From the NCBI GenBank assembly GCA_019415435.1, contig DXZE01000005.1, forward strand, positions 1 to 64,000: a stretch of 64,000 bases of DNA, written 5' to 3'. Made by a program: the position numbers and the translations under genes. Shown in pieces: positions 44,962 through 53,134 of the stretch. The notes under the pieces are model-generated. The model saw nothing but the letters and a program-made list of their open reading frames with translations. It did no database searches and was not told the DNA's origin. Source of the stretch: Erysipelotrichaceae bacterium. Its GTDB lineage: Bacteria > Bacillota_I > Bacilli_A > Erysipelotrichales > Erysipelotrichaceae. How positions within the stretch are numbered: position 1 is the stretch's first letter; every line of letters begins with the position of its first letter.

Positions 44962-46110
44962 TTATCCTTTTCGGGTTGAGAAAGAAACCAATTGACACCT
45001 TTGACCAGTTATAGGGTTCAGAGAAAAATGAACATTGTCGCCATAATATGTCTTAAGCTGTTGCTTGATTTCTTTCCGAAAACAATCTGATGGAAAAATA
45101 GGATGCAAAGATAATAAATCCCATAATTTCTCAACCGGAACATCCTGCTTTCCACAGAAATTATTTTGTAAATATTTTGCTATGTCCAATTTTGTGTAGC
45201 AAGACTCGTCGGTAGGAACTACCGCTGCTCCTGAACTCGAGTTTGAAAAATCCAATTCCATCTGCACATTTTCCGTATCGACATTCTTTGCAGACGATTT
45301 ACCTCCAAACACCTGCCACGCACATTTTTTATAAAGCTTGAATCCCTCAATGTTACTTGTACAATGAATCAAATCATATTGCAGGGAATTGTTCTGATTA
45401 TAAAAAGGGAATGAAGCAACAAAATATCTTCTATTACCTTTCATTCGATCAATGATCTCATCAACGCGTTTTTCATATGCAACTTTATTGGAGCCATACG
45501 GCAGTACTTCTTCAAAGCTTTCAAGATACGTATGTTCATATTTCTCTTTGGAGCTCTTCTTCTTTACGCTACTAATCGCCCTGATCGGATCAAGAAGAGC
45601 GTGGTTAATCATTACCTCACCCCAGTTTCTGAAAAAAGGAAGTAATACATCCCAATGAATATCTGCGTCATAGGGATCATAAAGCAGAAAGTAATGCATA
45701 TGCCCAGCACCATTTAACTGGGGACCGATCATTTCAAGCAGCTCCTTTGCGTCCATATTAGTTGTTACTATTTTGAAGTTTCCACCGTCCTCAGGAAGCA
45801 TGCTACGCAGCTTCTCGATACGTGGTTCTGATAGGTCATTAAAATAGATTTGGATCGTTTTATTTCTATATGTGTTTGCAACGTCTTGAAGTACTCTTGC
45901 CACTCGTATAGGAGAACCTTCTACGATATTTCCGTCCTGATCGTGATAAATCCCAGAATTGCACATGCAATCAATATAGATTAAACCGTTACATTTATCA
46001 TTATTCATAAGCTTTTGAGCCCATGTTTCGATATATTTTTTTATGAGTTCAAATTTTAATATTGTGTGCGGGCTTGCATATGAAATAATTTCATCTTTTT
46101 TTGTAGCCAT
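44962..46110 (-). CDS. tcmP: three-Cys-motif partner protein TcmP
   Basis: 382 residues from ATG at 46110 (MATKKDEIISYASPHT), one base after the XRE stop. The core looks methyltransferase-like: YIDCMCNSGIY as motif I and FLLYDPYDADI as a DPPY-like motif IV. A C-terminal domain follows (about 290-380) after a Ser/Gly linker. TcmP proteins occur beside three-Cys radical-SAM-like proteins, as here. The biochemical role has not been established; modification of nucleic acid or protein is possible. Confidence 0.85.
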   Translation of the reverse strand: MATKKDEIISYASPHTILKFELIKKYIETWAQKLMNNDKCNGLIYIDCMCNSGIYHDQDGNIVEGSPIRVARVLQDVANTYRNKTIQIYFNDLSEPRIEKLRSMLPEDGGNFKIVTTNMDAKELLEMIGPQLNGAGHMHYFLLYDPYDADIHWDVLLPFFRNWGEVMINHALLDPIRAISSVKKKSSKEKYEHTYLESFEEVLPYGSNKVAYEKRVDEIIDRMKGNRRYFVASFPFYNQNNSLQYDLIHCTSNIEGFKLYKKCAWQVFGGKSSAKNVDTENVQMELDFSNSSSGAAVVPTDESCYTKLDIAKYLQNNFCGKQDVPVEKLWDLLSLHPIFPSDCFRKEIKQQLKTYYGDNVHFSLNPITGQRCQLVSFSTRKG

Positions 46111-46111
46111 A

Positions 46112-46336
46112 TTACTGCTCACTTTCATCATCATCTGTAGGGAGGAATTCCATAATGTCTCCAACATCACAGCCAAGTGATTTGCAGACCTTCATAAGGA
46201 CTTCCATACTTACAGGTTCTCCCTTGGACAGCTTAGTTACAGAAGCCCAACTGATCCCAGCCGATGCTTGCAAGTCTTTCTTCAACATGTCTTTGTCGAT
46301 CAACAGCTTCCAAAGTTTCTTATAGCTTACTTTCAC
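46112..46336 (-). CDS. XRE-family helix-turn-helix regulator
   Basis: 74 residues from GTG at 46336, chosen for AGAGGAG 6 bases upstream and the family start VKVSYKKLWKLLIDKDM; a TTG 19 codons earlier is unlikely. HTH in LKKDLQASAGISWASVTKLSKGEPVSMEVLMKVCKSLGC. It opens the seven-gene operon and probably controls it. The divergent ImmA/IrrE peptidase is the obvious candidate to inactivate it. Confidence 0.88.
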   Translation of the reverse strand: MKVSYKKLWKLLIDKDMLKKDLQASAGISWASVTKLSKGEPVSMEVLMKVCKSLGCDVGDIMEFLPTDDDESEQ

Positions 46337-46483
46337 AGCATTCTCCTCTGCGCAATATGCATAAAGCACTTGACCTGCTTTCAAAGCTTCCAAATATAAA
46401 CATTAGATACAGATATTTTACTGCCTAATACTCAATAATTCAACAAAGATCTTCACAAATGCGCGAATATACTTCTGCTTTAA

Positions 46484-46512
46484 TTGAATTCTCTCTGTGC
46501 GAATGATATAAT
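46484..46512 (+). promoter_or_regulatory. promoter of the ImmA/IrrE gene
   Basis: TTGAAT, 17-base spacer, TATAAT: near consensus, about 60 bases before the GTG start. GCGAAT occurs at 46463 and again at 46499 around it, a possible operator pair for the neighbouring XRE protein. Confidence 0.75.
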
Positions 46513-46573
46513 TTTTTGTGTTCATATAATCAGCCAATGAGGCGAATTTTCAATAGCAAAGAGGTAAGTTTTA

Positions 46574-48445
46574 GTGACAACCTACAGAAACGAAATAGAA
46601 CATTTTATTTACGAAAAATGCTACAACTCCATGTTTCAAGAAATTGCCTCCTATGTTTATTCCCATCCAAATGTATTAGATCTTACTTATTCCAGAGTTA
46701 AATATCCCGACTCAGCGATGATGGAAGATATGCTGATAGAATATGTTAATGATATCCGTATTTCTGATGATTACTTGCTATTTAATGCCGCGGTTAGTGG
46801 ACTTGTAGAAATATCATCGTCCGAGGACTATCGCCCGCTCTCACAAGAATCCAAACAGTGGTTGTTCGTTGGATGCCGTGTAAAGATCACTGATAAAATA
46901 GAATCTTTTGAAGTCACAAGCATTCGAAGTTATCACGAAGGCAGCCAGCACACTGACGAAGGTGTTGCTGCTTCCCGTAACATTGTCCCGATTATTTATA
47001 AGAAAGATCTCGATAAAGAAGCTACAAATTTCCTGATTGATAATTACCCTGAAGCACTGGAAAAGCCGATGCCTGTTCCTATCGAATCGATAGCCGAAAA
47101 GCTAGGTCTGAAAATCATTCAAGGTAATCGTATTACAAATGACTTTAGTATATTTGGCGAGATCTCATTTTCTGATGGCAAAGCCAAGGTCTATGATCTC
47201 TTTTCCGCTCAAGAAACAGAAATCGATCTGCATCGAGGCACAATATTAATTGATGTCAATACCTTCTGGGAACGCAATCTCGGCTGTGTTAAAAACACTA
47301 TTGCACATGAGGTCTACCACTGGTATCGGCACCGCATGTATGCTGCAATAAAAAGTATTTTGCGCGGAGAAAAGACAATTGCTTGCCGCTGTCCCAGCAC
47401 TATGGTCTACCCGGATAAAGATTCTGAATGGACCGATGAGCAGCGAATGGAGTGGCAGGCAAACAGCATCGCTCCCCGCATCTTGATGCCTTTGGAAACA
47501 TTCAAGCAAAAAGTTGATGAGCTGTACGAGAGCTATGACTATAAAAATTCTCCGCTCAAGCCACAAATTCTTGAATGCATTGCTCAGGATCTCAGCAAGT
47601 TCTATGGCGTTTCCCGGCAGTCTGCCATCATACGAATGATAGAGACCGGCTATAGCGAGGCTGCAGGCATCTATCAGTGGAATAATGACTCTGGCTATCA
47701 TTCCTATTTGACGCCAAATGAACTTTATTACGAATATTCACAGAACGAAGAATTTCGGCATCTCATCGATTCCGGACTTTTCCGATATGTTGATGGCTAC
47801 GTTGTAATAAATGATGAAAAATACATCTCGCCGAATAATGACGGCTCATCTACATTAACTGACTATGCTTGGGCGAATCTTGATGAATGTGCACTCAAGT
47901 TTTCAACTCAAACAGTAAAACCAGCTACTTCCAATCTACTTCCATTTGAGATATTTCACCGCGAGAACGCTAAACGGGAAGTATCAAAATATGAGCCTGA
48001 GGCCAACAAAGAAACCGTTGCTCTATCAGAGAAGACCCAGCAAAAGCGTGATGAGTTCTTGACTCAGAACAACACTTATAAAGCCATGTATCCTCCAAAA
48101 TCATGCTGGGAAATGATCTGGGACTATATTGAGGCAAATAATATGAGCAAATCACATTTTTGTACTGCGACAGGATTAGGAGAAGAAGTTTATCGCAAAG
48201 CAGAGAAAAAAATAGATACCCAGCCTGAGGTAAGAACAGTTGTGGCAATTGCACACGCTTTACATCTCGACATTCAAGTCGTTGAAAAACTGCTTCAGGT
48301 TGCAGGAAGGGCCTTTAAGGATACTGACGAAGACAGAGCCCTTAGATTTTGCATCACCGGAATGTCAGATTGTTCTCTAGACGAATGTAATGAATTCTTG
48401 GAATCATTCGGCTATAAGCCATTAGGTACCATCCAGAAGAAATAA
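46574..48445 (+). CDS. ImmA/IrrE metallopeptidase with C-terminal HTH
   Basis: 623 residues from GTG at 46574 (AGAGGTAAG upstream). Zinc motif HEVYH at residues 245-249 within NTIAHEVYHWYRHR, followed by a WQANSIAPRILMP segment typical of ImmA/IrrE (DUF955). About 240 residues precede the motif and an XRE-like HTH (about 510-580, SKSHFCTATGLGEEVYRKAEKK...VVAIAHALHL) follows, so it is far larger than ImmA of ICEBs1. These proteases cleave XRE repressors after damage or infection. It diverges from the XRE-led operon. Confidence 0.88.
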   Translation: MTTYRNEIEHFIYEKCYNSMFQEIASYVYSHPNVLDLTYSRVKYPDSAMMEDMLIEYVNDIRISDDYLLFNAAVSGLVEISSSEDYRPLSQESKQWLFVGCRVKITDKIESFEVTSIRSYHEGSQHTDEGVAASRNIVPIIYKKDLDKEATNFLIDNYPEALEKPMPVPIESIAEKLGLKIIQGNRITNDFSIFGEISFSDGKAKVYDLFSAQETEIDLHRGTILIDVNTFWERNLGCVKNTIAHEVYHWYRHRMYAAIKSILRGEKTIACRCPSTMVYPDKDSEWTDEQRMEWQANSIAPRILMPLETFKQKVDELYESYDYKNSPLKPQILECIAQDLSKFYGVSRQSAIIRMIETGYSEAAGIYQWNNDSGYHSYLTPNELYYEYSQNEEFRHLIDSGLFRYVDGYVVINDEKYISPNNDGSSTLTDYAWANLDECALKFSTQTVKPATSNLLPFEIFHRENAKREVSKYEPEANKETVALSEKTQQKRDEFLTQNNTYKAMYPPKSCWEMIWDYIEANNMSKSHFCTATGLGEEVYRKAEKKIDTQPEVRTVVAIAHALHLDIQVVEKLLQVAGRAFKDTDEDRALRFCITGMSDCSLDECNEFLESFGYKPLGTIQKK

Positions 48446-48454
48446 ATAGTACTT

Positions 48455-48488
48455 TGCCGCATTTCAAAAAGGAGTGCGGCATTTTTTT
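48455..48488 (+). terminator. terminator of the ImmA/IrrE gene
   Basis: TGCCGCA/TGCGGCA 7-bp stem with a 13-base loop followed by TTTTTTT, 10 bases after the stop codon. Confidence 0.85.
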
Positions 48489-48497
48489 ATAAATTTT

Positions 48498-48524
48498 TCC
48501 GACTCACCGAGTCGGATTTTTTTT
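48498..48524 (+). terminator. second terminator at the defence/prophage junction
   Basis: TCCGACTC-ACC-GAGTCGGA followed by TTTTTTTT. The first half-plus-loop, CCGACTCACCGAGT, recurs at 48682-48695. Confidence 0.75.
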
Positions 48525-48695
48525 ACCCTTTTTCCGGATTCAGAACAGTAAATCAATATCAATCATCACTACTTCATCTCTCACCGGCACCGCAGATAGC
48601 CAATTCAGAATATCTGCACGTCTTTTCTCATTTTTAAGCTTCATAAACGAAACATTTGTCAACCCCATCCTGCCAAATTTCCCGACTCACCGAGT
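48499..48695. repeat. 14-bp direct repeat at the junction
   Basis: CCGACTCACCGAGT at 48499-48512 and 48682-48695, exactly repeated 183 bases apart. It sits where AT-rich defence DNA gives way to GC-richer prophage DNA, and so could be an attachment or insertion scar. Confidence 0.55.
48540..48668 (-). CDS. possible 42-aa protein or phage gene remnant
   Basis: ATG at 48668, reading MGLTNVSFMKLKNEKRRADI and ending in hydrophobic DIDLLF. The FMKLKNEKRR stretch resembles small phage proteins beginning with KLKN..R, but the ORF is short, has only a GGCAGG site, and opposes the prophage genes. It lies between the two copies of the 14-bp repeat. Confidence 0.3.
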   Translation of the reverse strand: MGLTNVSFMKLKNEKRRADILNWLSAVPVRDEVVMIDIDLLF

Positions 48696-48731
48696 TTTGG
48701 GGATTTCTGGCTTCTTTTCTACAATGAAAAT

Positions 48732-48839
48732 GTGCAAAGGCACAAGCCTGCATCATGTCAGGCGAGTGTCAATGCCATCGTCTTCGATGTTCACCCTAAG
48801 TACAAAGGTGGCCGAAACAGAGAAGATGATAACAAGTGA
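48732..48839 (+). CDS. possible 35-aa protein at the prophage left edge
   Basis: GTG start without a ribosome site; VQRHKPASCQASVNAIVFDV then a basic/acidic tail. The composition looks protein-like, and the frame stays open upstream into 48700, so it may be the end of a lost gene. Nothing else is recognised in 48840-48968 apart from the ribosome site of the next gene. Confidence 0.3.
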   Translation: MQRHKPASCQASVNAIVFDVHPKYKGGRNREDDNK

Positions 48840-48968
48840 ATATCTCTTCCGACCTATCGGCATGGCCGGATCAGCAGAACAGGTTTTTTTACCCCGTTCC
48901 GATGGTCCAGCCATGCTTTTTTCATGCCTCCGGTTCTCCTCGGCAACGGGAAGAACAGGAGGTTTTTT

Positions 48969-49604
48969 ATGAAACTGCACAAGACAAGAAGAGATCAGCG
49001 TGAAACCTACAAGTATTACGACGCAAACGGAAAGCTCGTAATCGAACTGAAACCCGGAGAAAACGATGTAACGGAAGCAGACATCCGCACTCTTCATCTT
49101 CTGGATGACAAAGAGGTCAGGAGTAACCTCAAGTACCGTCATGGTGACCTGAAGGAGCAGAAAGCGCTGGCTGAGAAATGGAAGCAGGATTACATCGAAT
49201 GGTTTGAGAAAAGGTATCACCGCATGCCGGAAGATTACGAGATCGAGCTTGCCATGAAAGATGCCGTTCCGGACAACTGGATCGCCTCCATTGAGGAGCT
49301 GACAGGTGACGGCAGCGAAGATGGTCTCGGTGACAAGGCAAGATTCCTCTTCACCATCGACGAGCACGACAAAAAGCTGCCGGCGGATGTGGAGAGGCTG
49401 AACGAGGTCATTGCTGCAATGCCGGAAAGCTGGCAGAAAATTTATCAGCTGAAATACATCGAAAAATACAGTAACTGCGACATTGCAAAAATGCGTGGCG
49501 TGACGGAAAGCGCCATCCGTAAGACTCTGGGCAAAATCACGGATGCCATCGGAAAAGATCCCGTGCTTAGAAAAATGCATCACAAGGGTGCGAAATCAGT
49601 CTGA
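48969..49604 (+). CDS. phage sigma-70-like region-4 regulator
   Basis: 211 residues from ATG at 48969 with AGGAGG 6 bases upstream. N-terminus contains YKYYDANGKLVIELKPGENDVTEADI; the C-terminus is a sigma-4-like HTH, MPESWQKIYQLKYIEKYSNCDIAKMRGVTESAIRKTLGKI. No sigma region 2 is visible, so it is a regulator rather than a complete sigma factor. It is followed by its own terminator, so it is transcribed separately from the replication genes. Confidence 0.8.
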   Translation: MKLHKTRRDQRETYKYYDANGKLVIELKPGENDVTEADIRTLHLLDDKEVRSNLKYRHGDLKEQKALAEKWKQDYIEWFEKRYHRMPEDYEIELAMKDAVPDNWIASIEELTGDGSEDGLGDKARFLFTIDEHDKKLPADVERLNEVIAAMPESWQKIYQLKYIEKYSNCDIAKMRGVTESAIRKTLGKITDAIGKDPVLRKMHHKGAKSV

Positions 49605-49616
49605 AAACGAGGACGG

Positions 49617-49650
49617 AAGACCTGAGGAGAACTAACTCTCCCCAGGTCTT
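49617..49650 (+). terminator. terminator after the sigma-like gene
   Basis: AAGACCTG/CAGGTCTT plus GGAGA/TCTCC stem, followed by TCTTT. A strong compound hairpin. Confidence 0.8.
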
Positions 49651-49674
49651 TCTTTACAGATTAAGGAGGTTTTT

Positions 49675-50007
49675 ATGGAACACAGTTATATGCCTGTCAT
49701 CTACATCTGCGCTCCCTACGCAGATGATCCAGAAGGCAATACGGAAAAAGCAAAAAAGTATGCCCGGTTTGCAACGGACAGCGGGTACATTCCGATCTCG
49801 CCTCATCTCCTGCTCTCCTTTATGGATGAAGCAACAGAGCGCAGGAAGGCCATGTTCATGGATCTGGTTTTACTTGGCAAGTGCTCGGAAATCTGGTTCT
49901 TCGGAGACCGGATCACTTCCGGCATGGACATTGAACTGGAACGCGCCAGAAAGCGCCGCATGAAGATCAGGCACTTCACCGAGGACTGCCGGGAGGTGAC
50001 GTTATGA
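49675..50007 (+). CDS. nucleoside 2-deoxyribosyltransferase-like phage protein
   Basis: 110 residues. VIYICAPYADDPEGNTEKAKKYARFA and the PISPHLLLSFMDEATERRKAMFMDLVLLGKCSEIWFFG segment match the DUF4406/deoxyribosyltransferase fold (Rossmann-like, Glu nucleophile region near MDEATE). Probably acts on nucleotides during phage replication. AAGGAGG site; ATGA overlap with vapE. Confidence 0.75.
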   Translation: MEHSYMPVIYICAPYADDPEGNTEKAKKYARFATDSGYIPISPHLLLSFMDEATERRKAMFMDLVLLGKCSEIWFFGDRITSGMDIELERARKRRMKIRHFTEDCREVTL

Positions 50008-52349
50008 GGGCTCTTTGCATTGCCTACGGAAATTCCCGTCAGGCAAAAACATGGACCAATAAAACAACAACCTTTGACGACCTGAAGGCTCGTCTCAAGA
50101 AACCGATCCGGACAACCGAGACTGTCGAGGAATATTCGAAAATGGCCAAGTCGGCCCGTGACGCCGCCAAGGACCACGGCGGTTTTGTCGGCGGCTCCCT
50201 GATCGGCGGACGCAGGAAGATCGACACCGTTGAGAAGCGCTCCATGGTGGCTCTGGACGGCGACCGCATTACGCCAGAGTTCCTTGATAACTACGAGAAT
50301 CTCTGCCCGTACACCTCAGTGCTCTACACTACGCACAGCAGCACGCCCGACAACCCAAGAGTCCGTCTGGTCTTCCCTTTGACCCGAGATGTGGCTCCGG
50401 AGGAATATGTCGCGGTAGCAAGATATCTCGCTCAGTCCTTGAACATCGAGTACTTCGATGAGTGCAGCTATCAGCCTAATCAGCTGATGTACTGGCCGTC
50501 GTGCCCGTCAAATGGAACGTTCGTCTACAAGGAGACGGACGGCGGATGGCTGGATCCGGATGTGATTCTCTCCGCTCACCCGGAGTGGCAGGACCCGACA
50601 AGGCTTCCCACCTCATCGAGAGAAAGCAAGGCCAATACCACCCAGCAGAAAAAGGTACAGGATCCGCTTACGAAGTCCGGCGTCGTCGGGCTTTTCAACC
50701 GTACCTACTACCCCATCGCAAAGGCTCTGGAGACATTTCTCTCCGATGTATATGAACCGACGACAAATCCGGACCGCTGGCACTTAATCAAATCGAACTC
50801 TATGGCAGGCGTCGAAATCAAGGAGGACAAGTTCGTCTATTCCCATCATGCCAAGGATCCGGCCTATTTGCAGCTTTGTAACGCTTTCGACATTGTGCGG
50901 ATTCACCGCTTCGGCGACCTGGATGAAAAGAAATCCTTCAGCGCGATGTGCGATTTTGCCATGCAGCAGGACGATGTGAAGCTGGCTGCTTCCGAGGAAC
51001 GCATGAAGGATGCTCAGTCCGATTTTACAGATACCGGCAACAACGACTGGAAGAAAAAGCTCAAGTATATGTCCCGGTCCACCCTTCTGCAGAACACCGT
51101 GTACAACCTCAATCTGATTCTTGCCAATGATCCGGATTTCCAGAACTTTGCCTTCAACGAGATGGCAAACCGCATCCAGGTAACCGGGCCACTGCCGTGG
51201 GACAGACCCGAAGGAAATGAGTTCTGGAGGGATGCCGATACGGCGCAGCTGAAATCCATCATCGACATCCGCTATCTGCCCTTCTCCAGCAGAAACTACG
51301 ATGTTTCCTTTACAAAGACTGCAGACGACCGCCACTTCCATCCCATCCGCGACTATCTGGACAGTCTGCCGGAATGGGACGGGATCGAGCGCGTGGAGGA
51401 TCTCTTCATCCGCTACCTTCTGGCTGATGATACGGAATATGTCCGGACCGTCACCAGAAAGACCTTCGCTGCTGCAGTCGCAAGAATCTATGAACCCGGA
51501 ACGAAATTTGACTGCGTGCCTGTTCTGGACGGCGATCAGGGAATCGGAAAATCCTCCATCGTAAAAGATCTCGTGACTTCGGACTACTACAGCGAGACGC
51601 TCTCCCTCACTGATATGGACGACAAGTCCGGCGCAGAAAAGCTGCAGGGATTCTGGGTCGTCGAGATCGGAGAACTTGCCGGAATGAAGAAAGCCGACAT
51701 CGAGAAGGTCAAGGCCTTCCTCTCAACATCCGACGACAAGTACCGTCCTTCTTACGGCAAGGTCGTAGAAAGCCATCCGAGGCAGTGCGTCATTATTGCG
51801 ACCGTCAACGGCGAGCGCGGATACTTGCGTGATATCACCGGAAACCGTCGTTTCTGGATCATCAAATGCCATCAGAAAAAGCAGAGGAAGGCATGGAACT
51901 TCGACGAGAACTACCGTGCCCAGTTCTGGGCGGAGGCAAAAAAGATCTGGAAGGCTGGCGAAAAGCTGTACCTCGAGGGTGACGTACTGGAAGCCGCCGA
52001 GAAAGAGCAGCGCGGCGCTATGGAGGCGGATGAGCGTGTCGGCATGGTCGAGGAGTACCTGAATACCCCTGTTCCCGCCAACTGGGACGACATGGACCTT
52101 TATGCCAGAAAGAATTTTCTTCAGGGCTCTGAATTCGGAAATCCGGATCATGGGGAACTTCATCTTCGGAACGAAATCTCCAATGCGGAAATCTGGTGCG
52201 AGTGTTTCAACAAGAACCTGCCGGAACTCAAATCATCCGACAGCTATCTGATTGCTGCCCTCATGACACAGGTCGATGGCTGGGAACGCACCAATGACAG
52301 AAAAAAGCAGGCCTTCTACGGAAGGCAGAGGCTCTATCGCAGGATTTGA
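50004..52349 (+). CDS. VapE-family primase-helicase
   Basis: 781 residues. N-terminal primase-like domain (SMVALDGDRITPEF, VLYTTHSSTPDNPRVRLVFPL, NQLMYWPS) and C-terminal virulence-associated E helicase domain with Walker A DGDQGIGKSSIVKDL and KAFLSTSDDKYRPSYGKVVE. It should prime and unwind phage DNA for replication. No DNA polymerase is seen, so a host polymerase is presumably recruited. Overlaps the preceding gene by 4 bases. A repeat-rich gap follows. Confidence 0.9.
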   Translation: MRALCIAYGNSRQAKTWTNKTTTFDDLKARLKKPIRTTETVEEYSKMAKSARDAAKDHGGFVGGSLIGGRRKIDTVEKRSMVALDGDRITPEFLDNYENLCPYTSVLYTTHSSTPDNPRVRLVFPLTRDVAPEEYVAVARYLAQSLNIEYFDECSYQPNQLMYWPSCPSNGTFVYKETDGGWLDPDVILSAHPEWQDPTRLPTSSRESKANTTQQKKVQDPLTKSGVVGLFNRTYYPIAKALETFLSDVYEPTTNPDRWHLIKSNSMAGVEIKEDKFVYSHHAKDPAYLQLCNAFDIVRIHRFGDLDEKKSFSAMCDFAMQQDDVKLAASEERMKDAQSDFTDTGNNDWKKKLKYMSRSTLLQNTVYNLNLILANDPDFQNFAFNEMANRIQVTGPLPWDRPEGNEFWRDADTAQLKSIIDIRYLPFSSRNYDVSFTKTADDRHFHPIRDYLDSLPEWDGIERVEDLFIRYLLADDTEYVRTVTRKTFAAAVARIYEPGTKFDCVPVLDGDQGIGKSSIVKDLVTSDYYSETLSLTDMDDKSGAEKLQGFWVVEIGELAGMKKADIEKVKAFLSTSDDKYRPSYGKVVESHPRQCVIIATVNGERGYLRDITGNRRFWIIKCHQKKQRKAWNFDENYRAQFWAEAKKIWKAGEKLYLEGDVLEAAEKEQRGAMEADERVGMVEEYLNTPVPANWDDMDLYARKNFLQGSEFGNPDHGELHLRNEISNAEIWCECFNKNLPELKSSDSYLIAALMTQVDGWERTNDRKKQAFYGRQRLYRRI

Positions 52350-52352
52350 TTG

Positions 52353-52590
52353 GGACAAGATACGTGGACAGGACAAGATTTCTATATATATTCGAAATCC
52401 TTGTAACAAAAAGGAGTAGGTAATAACAACACACGCGTAAGGGTATATAGGGAGTTCTTGTCCTTTCTGTCCCCTTGTCCAAAAGAAAATTTGAATCCCC
52501 TATGGCATGAAAACAATTGATTTTAGCGGCTTTCCGGACATTTGGCTCCCTATGAAAAGACTCCTTTTCACGGGGACAAGCTCCGGACAG
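52353..52590. repeat. GGACA(A)G repeat cluster, candidate replication origin
   Basis: GGACAAG at 52353, 52371 and 52574; GGACA at 52366 and GGACAG at 52585; the complement CTTGTCC at 52457 and 52474 and TGTCC at 52468. Eight copies on both strands in 238 bases, all in the noncoding gap after vapE. The inverted sets can pair. The remainder of the gap is AT-richer and has no ORF. Confidence 0.6.
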
Positions 52591-52612
52591 GCTATGGAAA
52601 GGATGATTTTTT

Positions 52613-53134
52613 ATGAAAGAACTTGATGAAAAGTATATCGCCCGGTGCCACCGGAAATTAAAAGAATATGGTGCGCCTCTCTCCGGCTGGTATTGCGTAG
52701 AGGTGATCGACATTGCAGATGAAATGGATGACGAGGATGCAACAACCGAATGTGAACTCTGCGGCTGCAAGAAAGTGCGCTACATCCATGTGATGCGCCA
52801 TGACGACTACTTCGATGATTTCCGCGTTGGCTGCATCTGCGCCGGAATCATGGAAGGCGACATTCTTGAGGCCAAGGACCGTGAGCGCCGCTTCAAGAAT
52901 CGTCAGAAACGGAAGCTGAACTTTCCAAGACGAAAATGGAGAACTCTCCGGAACGGAAATTACTACCTCAACTATCACGATCATGGCGTATTCATCAACA
53001 GACTCGGAAATGGAAGGTTTTATGCCCGGTGTGGCAATGATAAAAGCTACCGCTACAAGGGAAGACCCATCGACAACTTCCTCTCCGCTGCTTATGCCGC
53101 CTTTGATCTGGCGGACCCGAAGGAGGCCTTATGA
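52613..53134 (+). CDS. phage protein with zinc-ribbon-like Cys cluster
   Basis: 173 residues. CELCGC (about 49-54) and CIC (about 76-78) form a likely metal site in the N-terminal half; a basic patch follows (RERRFKNRQKRKLNFPRRKW). No named family recognised. It is tightly packed with the VRR-NUC gene (4-base overlap), so a role in DNA handling is plausible. Good AAGGATG site. Confidence 0.65.
   Translation: MKELDEKYIARCHRKLKEYGAPLSGWYCVEVIDIADEMDDEDATTECELCGCKKVRYIHVMRHDDYFDDFRVGCICAGIMEGDILEAKDRERRFKNRQKRKLNFPRRKWRTLRNGNYYLNYHDHGVFINRLGNGRFYARCGNDKSYRYKGRPIDNFLSAAYAAFDLADPKEAL

Larger units (their letters stand above)
35154..48445. other. defence cluster (XRE, TcmP, radical-SAM-like, Mod, Res, AIPR, Eco57I-like methylase, ImmA/IrrE)
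   Basis: Seven minus-strand genes with gaps of 1, 6, 11, 2, 14 and about 80 bases run from 46336 to 35154 and end in a terminator. The ImmA/IrrE gene diverges from the head of the operon. Every recognisable product belongs to a family seen in restriction or abortive-infection loci. The cluster lies between tRNA-Val and the prophage. Confidence 0.75.

Noticed and set aside
48697..48972. 91-codon plus-strand frame before the sigma-like gene
   Set aside because: Start has no ribosome site, the frame runs over the AGGAGG and ATG of the sigma-like gene, and its codon use does not look protein-like.
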